64,000 nt of DNA from Protula sp. h YS-2021. Lineage: Eukaryota; Annelida; Polychaeta; Sabellida; Serpulidae. The stretch lies in NCBI GenBank assembly GCA_949752745.1, contig OX457031.1, forward strand, positions 54,426,803-54,490,802, in the 5' to 3' direction. Within the stretch, counting starts at the first letter, position 1; each line of letters starts with the position of its first letter. This document shows positions 1 through 11,280 of this stretch, in pieces. Both the position numbers and the translations under genes were made by a program. The notes beneath the pieces are model-generated. The model was not told the origin of the DNA and did no database searches. It saw nothing but the letters and a program-made list of their open reading frames with translations.

Positions 1-404
1 CTTCATCTTAGTCAAAGATGTATGTTTGTTTTGTGTATGTACAGAACTGAAGCTTCAAAGTCCCACTTATTTAGTCATTTCAAGATTAACAGTGTCAGAT
101 GCAAGCGACGCCTTTAGATGTAGAATAAAACGAATAGCGCAAATTTTGAAATGATACCAAAAAAAAAAAAGATTCATAATTAATGAGTTCCATAATCTAA
201 TAGAATGCGTCATAATCCGGGTTAGGCGATGCAGCTAATCAGTGGCGACTTACAAGCCCTTAAGCGGCCTCACTAGCATTCAAACCATTACAGACCCCCC
301 CCCCCCCTCCCACCACCACTCCCACGCTAACCCTGATTGTTCCTTGCTTGGTGTATGGTCCCGTGAAGCGAAGATTCCAAACGAGGGGGAGGGAAGGGAG
401 CGAA
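1..404. other. Intergenic, no gene seen
   Basis: I see no coding region here. The stretch is AT-rich on the left and carries a short poly-C run near 295-308 just before the minisatellite begins. Confidence 0.6.
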
Positions 405-1160
405 AGGTCAAAGCAGGTGGGGCGAACAGTCCAAAAAGACGGGGTGGACAATCCCAACGGGTGGGGCGAACAGTCCAAAAAGGCGGGGTGGACAATCCAA
501 ACGGGTGGGGCGAAAAGTCCAAAAAGGCGGGGTGGACAATCCCAACGGGTGGGGCGAACAGTCCAAAAAGGCGGGGTGGACAATCCAAACGGGTGGGGCG
601 AACAGTCCAAAAAGGCGGGGTGGACAATCCCAACGGGTGGGGCGAACAGTTCAAAAAGGCCGGGTGGACAATCCAAACGGGTTGAGCGAACAGTCCGAAC
701 GGCTGGGGCGAACAGTGCAAACGGGTGAGGTGAACCGTTCAAACGGCTGGGGCGAAAAGTCCGAACGGCTGGGGGCGAACAGTGCAAACGGCTGGGGCGA
801 ACAGTTCAAACGGCTGGGGCGAGAAGTCCGAACGGCTGGGGCGAACAGTGCAAACGGCTGGGGCGAACAGTGCAAACGGCTGGGGCAAACAGTCCGAACG
901 GCTGGGGCTAACAGTCCGAACGGCTGGGGCGAACAGTACAAACGGGTGAGGTGAACCGTTCAAACGGCTGGGGCGAAAAGTCCGAACGGCTGGGGGCGAA
1001 CAGTGCAAACGGCTGGGGCGAAGAGTTCAAACGGCTGGGGCGAGAAGTCCGAACGGCTTGGGCGAACAGTGCATACGGCTGGGGCGAACAGTGCAAACGG
1101 CTGGGGCGAGAAGTCCGAACGGCTGGGGCGAACAGTGCAAACGACTGGGGTGAACCGTTC
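405..1160. repeat. 22-bp minisatellite with a 44-bp higher-order phase
   Basis: About 34 tandem units of roughly 22 bp. From 405 to about 680 two unit types alternate, one with CAGTCCAAAAAG and one with GACAATCCAAACG, giving an exact 44-bp period. From about 680 to 1160 the units are of a single GGCTGGGGCGAACAGT type with a 22-bp period. The unit length is not a multiple of three and contains no stop codon, so several frames look open on both strands; I do not regard these as genes. Confidence 0.95.
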
Positions 1161-2384
1161 AGATCATACGCAGAGCTGGGGATCTTTGAGCCGAACAGTG
1201 TAGAAAGCTTTTTCAGTACCACAGTATTTAATGCATGCATAAAGCGACATAAATTTATATTTGTTCTTTTTTGCACCAGTCGACCCTGTTTCAAATTAAC
1301 AATTTTGTGGCTGAGAAACAGACCAAGTTTTCTATTTAAAAAACCGCCACTAGCATTAGCCAATAAAACACCCAGATAATCTCACGACAGAAATGTTTTC
1401 TTTAGAAGGTTGGGTTAAGCTCTATATGTGTAAGCAATAATGCAAGACAATGTTATTTATTAAAGCATTACATAACTTTTTATTTCTTTTTATTTTGATT
1501 GTTTCAACTCTCAAATGTGCCGACTCCTCCAAAAGGCCGTCTGTGCCGTATGCTCATACGGACGAGCTGGATCAGCTCTCGGTAATGACGTATGCTCGCA
1601 CGGACGGGCTGTATCAGCTCTCGGTAATGACGTATGCTCGCACGGACGAGCTGGATCAGTAATGACGTGTTGGACCATCCAGCTTATGGCACCACCTGGT
1701 CAGTAGGCCTTCAGATTGTCGCCACATTGTTCTAGATTTCTTCTGCTCTTGTCCCAGTGTCGACAGTCTTGTTATAGTATCACTAGTCTTGTTCTGTTGC
1801 AAATAACTACTCAAGCTGATGATGGAGTTACGCGGTAAATATTAAATTGGTTTCAAATCGTCCAGCTAAGATTTTACTCTACTTTTTATTACTGCTTGGG
1901 TATTTGCCTTATGTTGTCGTGAAGCTAAGCTCTGTGTGTTGCGAGACAAAATGCTAGTGTTCAAGAGAACTGCCAAGCCCACAGATCTACCGCAGTACTG
2001 TCCGTTTTCTAAGTCGGAAAACACCCGATCCACAGCAGATAATGCGACGACCAAAACCTCTGGACACGCTTGCCCAAGTCTGCACAATGTCCTCATTCAG
2101 GTTTCTTCCATTTCCAATTAGAATTTGAGCGATCAAATGTGAATACTTTGACCAGGCTCCTCCACCAAACAGTAATTCTCTCCAAGCAAATAAACGGTCC
2201 AAAACGCTCCCAAAACCTCAAAACTAATTGCGGTTTCGATCGCACATTTCACATGACTTTTTGTCCAGTTTTGCTGCTGTTCAAACTGCAGTCACTGTGT
2301 ATGAAGTACGTAAATAAGTTCTTTTATATCAGTTATAATTCTTCGACGCGTTTGCAGTAATTGCATTGTCAAAAGATAATAAAT
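1161..2384. other. Intergenic, only a short tandem array seen
   Basis: Apart from the 42-bp array at 1548-1665 I see no gene, RNA or mobile element. Short open frames around 1936-2121 have no recognisable family motif. Confidence 0.5.
1548..1665. repeat. 42-bp tandem repeat, 2.8 copies
   Basis: The unit runs GTATGCTCATACGG...TCGGTAATGAC, 42 bp, with near-identical copies at 1548, 1590 and 1632. The last copy is cut short. Because 42 is divisible by three the array translates as a 14-residue repeat, but there is no supporting gene context. Confidence 0.9.
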
Positions 2385-3387
2385 TTACCATTTTACATCA
2401 CAAACTACTAAATTCTGGCAGACGGAGCCAATCAATAGTTTCCTTTCATAATGTATCGCAACTGCGGACGCTGAAATTTCATCCCCTTTGTTCGAATAAA
2501 CCTCAGTGACGCCACCTAACGGATAACCTTTGTCGTTGACTTTGACCTTCAGCACTTGTGAAGGTGAAATGCGTGAGAACGGATCTTTGAAGTACTGCAT
2601 GATTGCCCACCGCGAGGGGTGGCATCCCAGCCATAGTGCGCCATCTAGCGGGTCAACCTGGATGTTATCTATAGACGTATCCAGGTAGAGCGAGTGCGAG
2701 AAAGTGATGTTTGGGCCTGCAGTTATCTCAAACGTGTCCAGAGCAAGTTCGCCCACATTTGCAAGGTATAATTTTCTTTTATCTCTGGACAAGGCAAGCC
2801 CATTAGGTACGTTATATCCAGATTTGACAATAGTAGCAACTGCTCCATCAAAACAGCCTAAAGAGCCCAGATTAAGGAAGTGTGGTTCCCATTGCAACAT
2901 GATTCCTTTATTGAAGTATTGGTAATTCGTGAAATAAAATTGTCTGGCACCATAGGCCGCCACGGAATTTAACAGATGAAAATTGGCATCAAGAATGCTC
3001 TCCAAATGGACAAGCTTGTTATTTTTCTCATCGAACGAGAATCTTTCTACTGACTCATGTGGATCGTGATTTACGATAAAAACAACGAACTTTCCAGGAC
3101 TAACTTCAAACGCATCAATTCCATGCGGGTTGAAGCTTTCGAAACGCTTCGCGTCTTTCCACTCAATTTTCACTTCTGTAACCTCTTGTGGTCTGTGGAA
3201 ATCAAACAGCAATATCTTGCCTTTTCTGTCTGGAAAATGGCTTGTTTTGAATCGGAGCCCTGTGGTTATGAGAACCTTGCCGTTGCGCAGTGACGTCACG
3301 TCCTCGGACCCTTCCGCGGCTGACGTCATCACAAGGCATGGTCCCGGAGAATGTTCGAAGATGGTCTTGTTGGGTTTGTAGAAAATA
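2385..3387 (-). CDS. Paraoxonase/arylesterase (PON family), 3' terminal exon
   Basis: About 333 residues of a serum-paraoxonase family protein, a six-bladed beta-propeller calcium-dependent lactonase/arylesterase. In order I see GSEDVTSL (the Glu-Asp calcium pair), NPHGIDAF (the His115-type position), VNHDPH (His134-type), LNSVAAYG (Asn168-type), VPNGLALS (Asn224-type), DNIQVDP (Asp269-Asn270-type), then a typical C-terminus LLIGSV...CDV and a stop at 2385. All calcium and active-site positions known for vertebrate PON1 look present. The frame stays open upstream to 3518, but that part is not PON-like. A good splice acceptor on the minus strand (pyrimidine-rich, then TTTGCAG) lies at 3388-3389, so I start the exon at 3387. 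The signal-anchor exon(s) must lie upstream, above 3.4 kb, and I could not find them. Vertebrate PON genes split this region into many exons, so a single uninterrupted exon is notable. Confidence 0.85.
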
Positions 3388-3529
3388 CTGCAAATTTCAA
3401 ATATCAAGTATTTATTGTCTTGATTAAAAATGCTGCCCTTCGCAGCCAAAGTACAGGAATTTGTGAATTCTGAAAGTAGAGGAATTTGTGGATTCTTAAA
3501 ATACTTCCATATTTGCACGATATCTTTTT

Positions 3530-4045
3530 TTGTGCAGAATTTTTGTCCTTATTCTTGGAATCCTATTTTTTACATTTATTACTCAGTTATTGATATCAAC
3601 AATTAATTTTTGGTCCCAAAAATTGATTTTTTTGTATCAAGAATTAACTTTTTATCTCAAAAATTCGTTTATTTATTTATTTATTTTTTTGTTATCAGGA
3701 GTTAATTTTCGCTATCTGTTATTAAATTCTTGAAATCTCCAAAAATTTTGATATCAATAAATATTTAGAGATATAAAAAATATTTATTGGTATGATTTTA
3801 TGATATCTAAATTTATTTTTAGAGATCAAAAGTTTAATTCTAGATAGCGAAAAGGAAATATTTGATAGAAATCTCAATTTTGTGCTCAATATTTTAATTG
3901 ACAATTAATTTAATTCAACTGACGATTCCTTAAATTTTATATAAATGAGTTCCTCTCTTAAAAAGTTTGTAAATTGATTTTTTTTTATCTCAAAAATTAA
4001 TTTTTGCCATTTAAAATTTAGTTCATAATAGCAAAGTATAAATGA
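3530..4045. repeat. AT-rich dispersed repeat, ATCAA/TTGAT type (copy 1)
   Basis: The stretch is built of loosely spaced motifs such as TTGATATCAA, GAATTAATTTTTG and GATCTCAAAAATT, alternating with their own complements. The same family recurs at 44940-45720. No coding content is visible. Confidence 0.7.
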
Positions 4046-4129
4046 ATGAGATCTTTTAGTTTAATAAACAAATGAATCAAGACTTATGTGCACCTAAAGG
4101 CCACAGCTACTAATTTTTGGAATTGCTTA

Positions 4130-4545
4130 AAACTTTCCTTGTATTTTCTACTTAACCTTTTGCCTACTTCAGGCCAATTATCTACTCAATTAACTAATTA
4201 ACCGCTCAGATAGTTCCCGGAAAAGTTAGTTCCCACCTACTTAACTACTTAGCGAGTACCCGTCAATGTTAACTGCTTGCATACCTACTTCCTGGCAGCC
4301 TGACTACTCGGCTACTTCCCGTCTACTTAACTACTTAAATACTTCCTGGCCAATCAACTAATTAGCTGCTTCCCGGCAACCTAGCTACTTGTCTGCTCCC
4401 CGGCTACTTCACTACTTAGATACTTCCCGGCTACTTCACTACTTAGATACTTCCCGGCTACTTCACTACTTAGATGCTACCCGGCTACTTCACTACTTAG
4501 ATACTTCCCGGCTACTTCACTACTTAGATACTGCCCCGATACTTT
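4130..4545. repeat. 27-bp tandem array with degenerate leader
   Basis: From 4398 to 4545 there are about 5.5 copies of a 27-bp unit, CCGGCTACTTCACTACTTAG plus ATACTTC. From 4130 to 4397 the same TACTT/CTTCCCGGC words recur in degenerate order, like the decayed edge of the array. Confidence 0.85.
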
Positions 4546-5209
4546 CCAAGTCGTTAAACTCCCATTTACCCTCTAAGTAATAAAGATATTAACTTACATG
4601 AATTTGTAGAAAAACTGCCCAGCAACGGCTAAACTTACACCAAAAACAAACACTTTTATCAGATTCATTTTTAGCATGTATTCTTGTTGTACAATGCGCC
4701 AAGTTTATTCATCGTCAAATGAACAACACCATGATGCATAAAAAATACTTCAATCTGATACCCTTTTGGTTATATGTACTTTTTCACCACTTCATGTATT
4801 GTACACAGGCCAGAAATACAATAACGCTGTTTCTCATCCATATGTCTAGACACACAAGCCCGATTGGTGATTTTTTGTTAGTTTACACTATAAAACGGTC
4901 AACGTTATTTTTACCACAGGCGAAGGAATTAGTAAGGGGAATTATTGTGGAGAGCTGCAGGTGTTACCGAGGAATCGGTCGTTCATTATATGACTGTGCG
5001 TGCGGGAGCGAATATTCGCGTTATCCAAAGCTCTTTGTAACCACGGGATGACGACAGGAATACTCAACTCTGCACCACCTCAGGTAAACGTCGAATTCGG
5101 CTTGTTTATGGAAGTCGAAACGAAGTTAACCTTTCGACGTTGGATAGACGTCTATTATCCAACGCGTGATCAAATTTGCGTAAAGCCTCAAATGGGAGTC
5201 GAAACAAGG
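4546..5209. other. Intergenic, no gene seen
   Basis: AT-rich sequence with short open frames only, for example 4719-5051, which shows no recognisable family motif. Nothing supportable as a gene. Confidence 0.5.
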
Positions 5210-5320
5210 TTGTATAGACGTCTGGAAAGCGACGTTGTATAGACGTCTGGAAAGCGACGTTGTATAGACGTCTGGAAAGCGACGTTGTATAGACGTCTGG
5301 AAAGCGACGTTGTATAGACA
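5210..5320. repeat. 25-bp tandem repeat, 4.4 copies
   Basis: The unit contains TGTATAGACGTCTGGAAAGC, with starts at 5211, 5236, 5261, 5286 and 5311. Each unit carries the 8-bp palindrome AGACGTCT. Confidence 0.95.
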
Positions 5321-5579
5321 TTGAAAAACATTAATCTACAATCTGCCTACAAACTCTTTCATTGCCTGGATATTGAAATCAACCATTCAGTTTATGGTGG
5401 GTGTGAACTTGTGAAGCTAACACCTTGCCCTGATGCCAAAGCTTCTCGTGCCATTCACTTCTGTGGTCAAAGATCAATATCGTAAAAGTCACGCCAAATA
5501 TTTAATTTTCTCTTATTCGACTAAACATTCAGTTAAAAATGGAGACAAAGTTCGAACTTTAATACTTTAATACTTCAGC

Positions 5580-5779
5580 GAAGTAGACATCATATATAAT
5601 ATCAATCTTAAAGACAAAATCAACGATTTTAAAGGGACTTTGCAACGTTGGAAATATTTTCAAGTGACTTTAAGCGAAAAAAAAAATCACCGCAAATATA
5701 AAACTTAGTCTTACTAAAAATTATATATGCAACTAACTCTCTTTATACACCACCTTGGTTTAAAGAAGAAATACAGCAT
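5580..5779 (+). pseudogene. LINE ORF2 (L1/Tx1-like) remnant, 5' side of the foldback insertion
   Basis: Conceptual translation gives pieces typical of the C-terminal part of LINE reverse-transcriptase ORFs: a LQRWK-type block near 5645, then YATNSLYTPPWFKEEIQ ending at the target duplication. Frameshifts and stops lie within it. The protein sense continues on the other side of the inserted element at 10385, so this and the downstream piece were one gene before the insertion. Confidence 0.65.
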
Positions 5780-6164
5780 AGTAGTAGGGAAATGGGCGTT
5801 CTACCACAGCCCCCTCCCCCCAAAAATGTGAGGACCCCCCCCCCCTAGGGGTCGACTGTCACCGGTAAGAAAATGTGAGGACCCCCCCCCCCTAGGGCTA
5901 AGAAAATTTTGCGATTTCAGCATAGTTATCCGTTTCTGACGATTCTAAGCAACTTTGGTTTTGAGGACCCCCCCCCCCCCCCCCAAGGCTAAGAAAATTT
6001 TGCGATTTCAGCATAGTTATATGTTTCAGACGATTCTGAACAACTTTGGTTTTCATGACCCCCCCCCCCTCCCCAGGGCTAAGAAAATTTTGCGAATTCA
6101 GCATAGTTATCCGTTTCAGACGATTCTGAACAACTTTAGTTTTCATGACCCCCCCTCTTACTTA

Positions 6165-6680
6165 AAATTGCGATAACTTTCGTTATAGTTGACCGATTTG
6201 TATGAAAATTTCACCATTTGATTCAATGTTATGTAAAGTTTTGTTATAAAATAGTCATGGGCTACTTGCGCAGCTGGCTGTATACATATTTATAGCATGT
6301 AGCCATTTTAACTTAAAACTGGGATAACTTTTGTTATACTTGACCGATTTCAATGAAAATTTCACCATTTGATTCAGGTTTATGTAAACTTTTGTCATAA
6401 AGTGATCATGGGCTAGTTGCGCAGATGGCTGTATGCATATTTATAGCATGTAGCCATTTTAACTTAAAACTGGGATAACTTTTGTTATACTTGACCGATT
6501 TACCTGGAAATTTCGCTGTTTGATTCAGTTTTCTATCTAGTTTCGACATAGTCATGGGCTATTTGCACAGCTGGCTGTATGCATATTTATAGCATGTAGC
6601 CATTTTAACTTAAAACTGGGATAACTTTTGTTATACTTGACCGATTTACATGAAAATTTTACCATTTTGTTCAGTTATTT
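6165..6680. repeat. 150-bp direct repeats within the foldback arm
   Basis: About 3.5 diverged copies of a unit that includes TTGTTATACTTGACCGATTT, a TGGCTGTAT word and TTATAGCATGTAGCCATTTT. The inverted counterparts lie at about 9470-9990. Confidence 0.85.
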
Positions 6681-7589
6681 CTTGTGTTATTTCGCGGATG
6701 AATACCATTTTGGCTTGACCGCTAGATGTCTCTGCTGTGCAGCTCTACAACTGTATGTGAGACATTCTGCTGAGTCAGCAATTTTAACGAGTTTGAACAA
6801 GTTACACACCATATTTTGATTGCATCGAAGTAGTATAAAAGCAGACCTTTTTGTTCTGCTTGGAAAAACTTGGACAAACTTTTAGTTTTTGGTTTTTATG
6901 ACTCTATGACATTATGTGACAACATGCGACTGTGACATTATGTAATCTATGACATTATGTGACTCTCTGTGACTTTTTTTAACATAATAGCCATATTTCT
7001 ATGTCTATTTTCACTATTATTATTATGCTAATATTTAATTAGTCATATTTCAATGGTTTTATTACAATAACCACACGCACATACAGCATAGGAATAAGTA
7101 CATGAAAGGTCTCAGAGTGTGGGGAAACCAATCAATAAATTTCAGAGTGCACTCGTTCAGAGCGTGGGAACGATCAATAATTTGAGAAGGAATGGGATTT
7201 TCCCTACGTTAAGTCCAATGTTATGTTTTATGTTATAGTAGTTGGAAAATGGTGCAAACTTTAGCAAATGTAGTTTTTGAAAACATATGATATATAAAAT
7301 AAGTTTTAGCATTTTACCATGGTACTTATTCAATATTCTAAAGTTATAGTGGTGCAGAAATGGTGGTTCTAGACCAACTTTAACAAATTTAGTTTTTCAC
7401 GTTTCAACCAATTCTACCACTTGGTTGGTGGGTTGATTGTTGGAAAATGGGAAGTGAAAATGTGGATAGTTATGTAGGAAAACTGCGCCCATTCAAACAT
7501 GTGTTCGAATGGCAAGCCCATTTAAAAGACGTGTTCGAATGGCAAGCCCATTTAAAACACGCGTTCGAATAATTTTTGGAAGATATTAG

Positions 7590-8175
7590 GTCGTGGTATT
7601 GTTCAACAAATTGTTCAACATGTTCAACATGTTCAACATGTTGTTGTTCAACATGTTCAACATGTTGTTGTTCAACAAGTTGTTCAACATGTTCAACATG
7701 TTGTTGTTCAACAAGTTGTTGTATATAAAGCTACACTATTCAAATGATGAGAAAGTCTTTAAACATAGCTTTATATACAACAACTTGTTGAACAACAACA
7801 GGTTGAACATGTTGAACATGTTGAACAACAACATGTTGAACATGTTGAACAACTTGTTGAACAACAACATGTTGAACATGTTGAACAACAACATGTTGAA
7901 CATGTTGAACAACTTGTTGAACAACAACATGTTGAACATGTTTAACATGTTGAACAACATGTTGAACATGTTAAACATGTTGAACAACATGTTGAACATG
8001 TTGAACAACATGTTGAACATGTTGAACATGTTGAACAACATGTTGAACATGTTGAACAACTTGTTGAACAACAACATGTTGAACATGTTGAACAACATGT
8101 TGACATGTTGAACATGTTGAACAACATGTTGAACATGTTGAACATGTTGAACATGTTGAACAATTTGTTGAACAA
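7590..8175. repeat. GTTCAACAT/ATGTTGAAC palindromic array at the foldback centre
   Basis: Dozens of copies of GTTCAACATG or its complement. To the left of about 7720 they read GTTCAACA; to the right of 7780 they read TGTTGAAC. A small hairpin with stem GTTGTATATAAAGCT and complement lies at 7719-7786 and marks a switch of orientation. Open frames rich in Asn, Met and Leu across this array are a by-product of the repeat. Confidence 0.9.
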
Positions 8176-8808
8176 TACCACGACCTAATATCTTCCAAAA
8201 ATTATTCGAACACGTGTTTTGAATGGGCTTGCCATTCGAACACGTCTTTTAAATGGGCTTGCCATTCGAACACATGTTTGAATGGGCGCAGTTTTCCTAC
8301 ATAACTATCCACATTTTCACTTCCCATTTTCCAACAATCAACCCACCAACCAAGTGGTAGAATTGTTTGAAACGTGAAAAACTAAATTTGTTAAAGTTGG
8401 TCTAGAACCACCATTTCTGCACCACTATAACTTTAGAATATTTGAATAAGTACCATGGTAAAATGCTAAAACTTATTTTATATATCATATGTTGTCAAAA
8501 ACTACATTTGCTAAAGTTTGCACCATTTTCCAACTACTATAACATAAAACATAACATTGGACTTAACGTAGGGAAAATCCCATTCCTTCTCAAATTATTG
8601 ATCGTTCCCACGCTCTGAACGAGTGCACTCTGAAATTTATTGATTGGTTTCCCCACACTCTGAGACCTTTCATGTACTTATTCCTATGCTGTGTGTGCGT
8701 GTGGTTATTGTAATAAAACCATTGAAATATGACTAATTAAATATTAGCATAATAATAATAGTGAAAATAGACATAGAAATATGGCTATTATGTTTTAAAA
8801 AAAAGTCA

Positions 8809-9538
8809 CAGAGAGTCACATAATGTCATAGATTACATAAGGTCACAGTCGCATGTTGTCACATAATGTCATAGAGTCATAAAAACCAAAAACTAAAAGT
8901 TTATCCAAGTTTTTCCAAGCAGAACAAAAAGGTGTGCTTTTATACTACTTCGATGCAATCAAAATATGGTGTGTAACTTGTTCAAACTCGTTAAAATTGC
9001 TGACTCAGCAGAATGTCTCACATACAGTTGTAGAGCTGCACAGCAGAGACATCTAGCGGTCAAGCCAAAATGGTATTCATCCGCGAAATAACACAAGAAA
9101 TAACTGAACAAAATGGTGAAATTTTCATGTAAATCGGTCAAGTATAACAAAAGTTATCCCAGTTTTAAGTTAACAGAGAGTCACATAATGTCATAGATTA
9201 CATAATGTCACAGTCGCATGTTGCCACATAATGTCATAGAGTCATAAAAACCAAAAACTAAATGTTTATCCAAGTTTTTCCAAGCAGAACAAAAAGGTCT
9301 GCTTTTATACTACTTCGATGCAATCAAAATATGGTGTGTAACTTGTTCAAACTCGTTAAAATTGCTGACTCAGCAGAATGTCTCACATACAGTTGTAGAG
9401 CTGCACAGCAGAGACATCTAGCGGTCAAGCCAAAATGGTATTCATCCGCGAAATAACACAAGAAATAACTGAACAAAATGGTGAAATTTTCATGTAAATC
9501 GGTCAAGTATAACAAAAGTTATCCCAGTTTTAAGTTAA
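8809..9538. repeat. 365-bp tandem duplication unique to the right arm
   Basis: GAGAGTCACATAATGTCAT begins at both 8811 and 9176, and the two 365-bp copies (8809-9173 and 9174-9538) are nearly identical. The left arm carries this segment once (about 6600-6970). The duplication therefore arose after the arms became palindromic and accounts for much of the extra length of the right arm. Confidence 0.9.
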
Positions 9539-10384
9539 AATGGCTACATGCTATAAATATGCATACAGCCAGCTGTGCAAATAGCCCATGACTATGTCAA
9601 AACTAGATAGAAAACTGAATCAAACAGCGAAATTTCCAGGTAAATCGGTCAAGTATAACAAAAGTTATCCCAGTTTTAAGTTAAAATAGCTACATGCTAT
9701 AAATATGCATACAGCCATCTGCGCAACTAGCCCATGATCACTTTATGACAAAAGTTTACATAAACCTGAATCAAATGGTGAAATTTTCATTGAAATCGGT
9801 CAAGTATAACAAAAGTTATCCCAGTTTTAAGTAAAAATGGCTTCATGCTATAAATATGTATGCGGCCAGCTGCGCAAGTAGCCCATGACTATTTTATATT
9901 TAATAACAAAACTTTACATAACGCTGAATCAAATGGTGAAATTTTCATACAAATCGGTCAATTATAACGAAAGTTATCGCAATTTTAAGTAAGAGGGGGG
10001 GGGGGGGGTCATGAAAACTAAAGTTGTTCAGAATCGTCTGAAACGGATAACTATGCTGAATTCGCAAAATTTTCTTAGCCCTGGGGAGGGGGGGGGGTCA
10101 TGAAAACCAAAGTTGTTCAGAATCGTCTGAAACATATAACTATGCTGAAATCGCAAAATTTTCTTAGCCCTGGGGGGGGGGGGGGGTCCTCAAAACCAAA
10201 GTTGCTTAGAATCGTCAGAAACGGATAACTATGCTGAAATCGCAAAATTTTCTTAGCCCTGGGAGGGGGGGGTCCTCACATTTTCTTACCGGTGACAGTC
10301 GACCCCTGGGGGGGTCCTCACATTTTGGGGGGGGAGGGGGGAGGGGGGCTGTGGTAGAACGCCCATTTCCCTACTACTCAGCAT

Positions 10385-11280
10385 CTCATAGAAAACTTTA
10401 TATGGAGCGGCAAACCTCCCAGAACACAAAGACTAGTCCTTATTAAAGACTATAAAGACGGTTGCTTAAGACATTTAGATTATTTATCATTTCTAAAGGC
10501 ACAAAAAATTATGTGGATAAAAAGACTATTTAATTTCACGAAATCTTTACGCATTGAGTTCATTCGAGAGTACTTGCCAGACTCTCTTGAGTTTTCTGTA
10601 ATTCTCTGTCTTTCTCTAAACCCCAAAAAACTACACTTCGAATGCCCGATTTTTATAAAGAAATTTTTCATTATTGGTTTAGTGCAAAATCTGAGCCGGT
10701 CACAGCTGTGGACATACTAAATCAATGCTTATGGTACAACAAGTATATCAAAATAGGAAGTTCATCGGTAGTTTATTAAAAAATCATATACCTAGAAAAT
10801 ATTGCATATTTCAGATATAATTAATAAGGATGGGTCAATTATATTACCGCTAGAAATAAAAAAAGAGGTTTGATTTTAAAATAAATGTCTTAAATCTGTT
10901 CAGTCTGGTGGCAGCAATTCCGCAAAAATGGAAAAGTGTAATGGCACTAGATTAAAAAAAATTAAAAGTAGTAAAAAAGATGTTATATTATGTTTACATC
11001 TAAATTTTATAGCTCAGTGTTATCCAAAATATCCTCAAAATTAATATATTGGAACCTAGTTAGACTTCAGGAAGCTACACCAAGCTGTATAGAAAGGTGG
11101 AAAAATGAAAATATATGTATGACTGATTGCGAATTTAAGGAAATCTTTGGTAAGACGAAATATTTGACAAGAAATGTTCGAGACAGTATGTTAAACTATA
11201 AAATTATGCATAAAAGCTATGCATCAAATTATATAGTCGCGTCGGAAATTAATAGAAAATTTTAAAAATAATAACATTAT
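10385..11280 (+). pseudogene. LINE ORF2 (L1/Tx1-like) remnant, 3' side
   Basis: Directly after the target duplication the translation gives FIWSGKPPRTQ, LIKDYKDGCL, DYLSFLKAQKIMWIKRLF, a pattern well known from the region downstream of the RT domain in L1- and Tx1-clade LINEs. Stops and frameshifts follow. A later open piece at 10990-11265 has the IYWNLVRLQ...CIERWK...NYKIMHKSYASN pattern of the LINE C-terminus. The gene is dead and the 5' half is not in the window. Confidence 0.7.

Larger units (their letters stand above)
5780..10378. mobile_element. Foldback (palindromic) transposable element, 4599 bp, 6-bp TSD CAGCAT
   Basis: The left end AGTAGTAGGGAAATGGGCG is matched exactly in reverse complement at the right end, and the match continues through both arms almost to the centre (about 5780-7735 and 8000-10378). 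The element is flanked by CAGCAT at 5774-5779 and 10379-10384. Removing it plus one CAGCAT restores a continuous LINE reading sense, which confirms the boundaries. Inside each arm are poly-C-spaced units of about 85 bp (left arm 5870-6150) and about four 150-bp units carrying AACTTTTGTTATACTTGACC (left arm 6165-6680). No transposase or capsid gene is present, so it is non-autonomous. The terminal AGTAG..GGGAAA and the 6-bp duplication resemble those of the Polinton in this window (AGTAGGGGGAAAG, 6 bp), so I infer mobilisation by a Polinton-type integrase. Near-identity of the arms suggests it is young. Confidence 0.85.

Noticed and set aside
260..1203. Several overlapping open frames of 66-175 codons on both strands
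   Set aside because: They lie in a 22-bp minisatellite whose unit has no stop in several frames. Repetition, not coding, explains them.
7593..8198. Asn/Met/Leu- and Cys/Ser/Thr-rich frames on both strands
   Set aside because: They translate the GTTCAACATG word array and its complement.
6628..9515. The same 63-codon frame three times, once on plus and twice on minus
   Set aside because: It is the palindromic arms plus the one-sided 365-bp duplication that repeat it. It has no start context, domain or neighbours that would make it a gene.
5780..10378. The large palindrome as an assembly artefact
   Set aside because: A fold-back artefact would not produce a perfect 6-bp direct duplication, arms with different internal duplications, or a LINE gene that continues correctly on the other side. 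The core length may still be mis-assembled.
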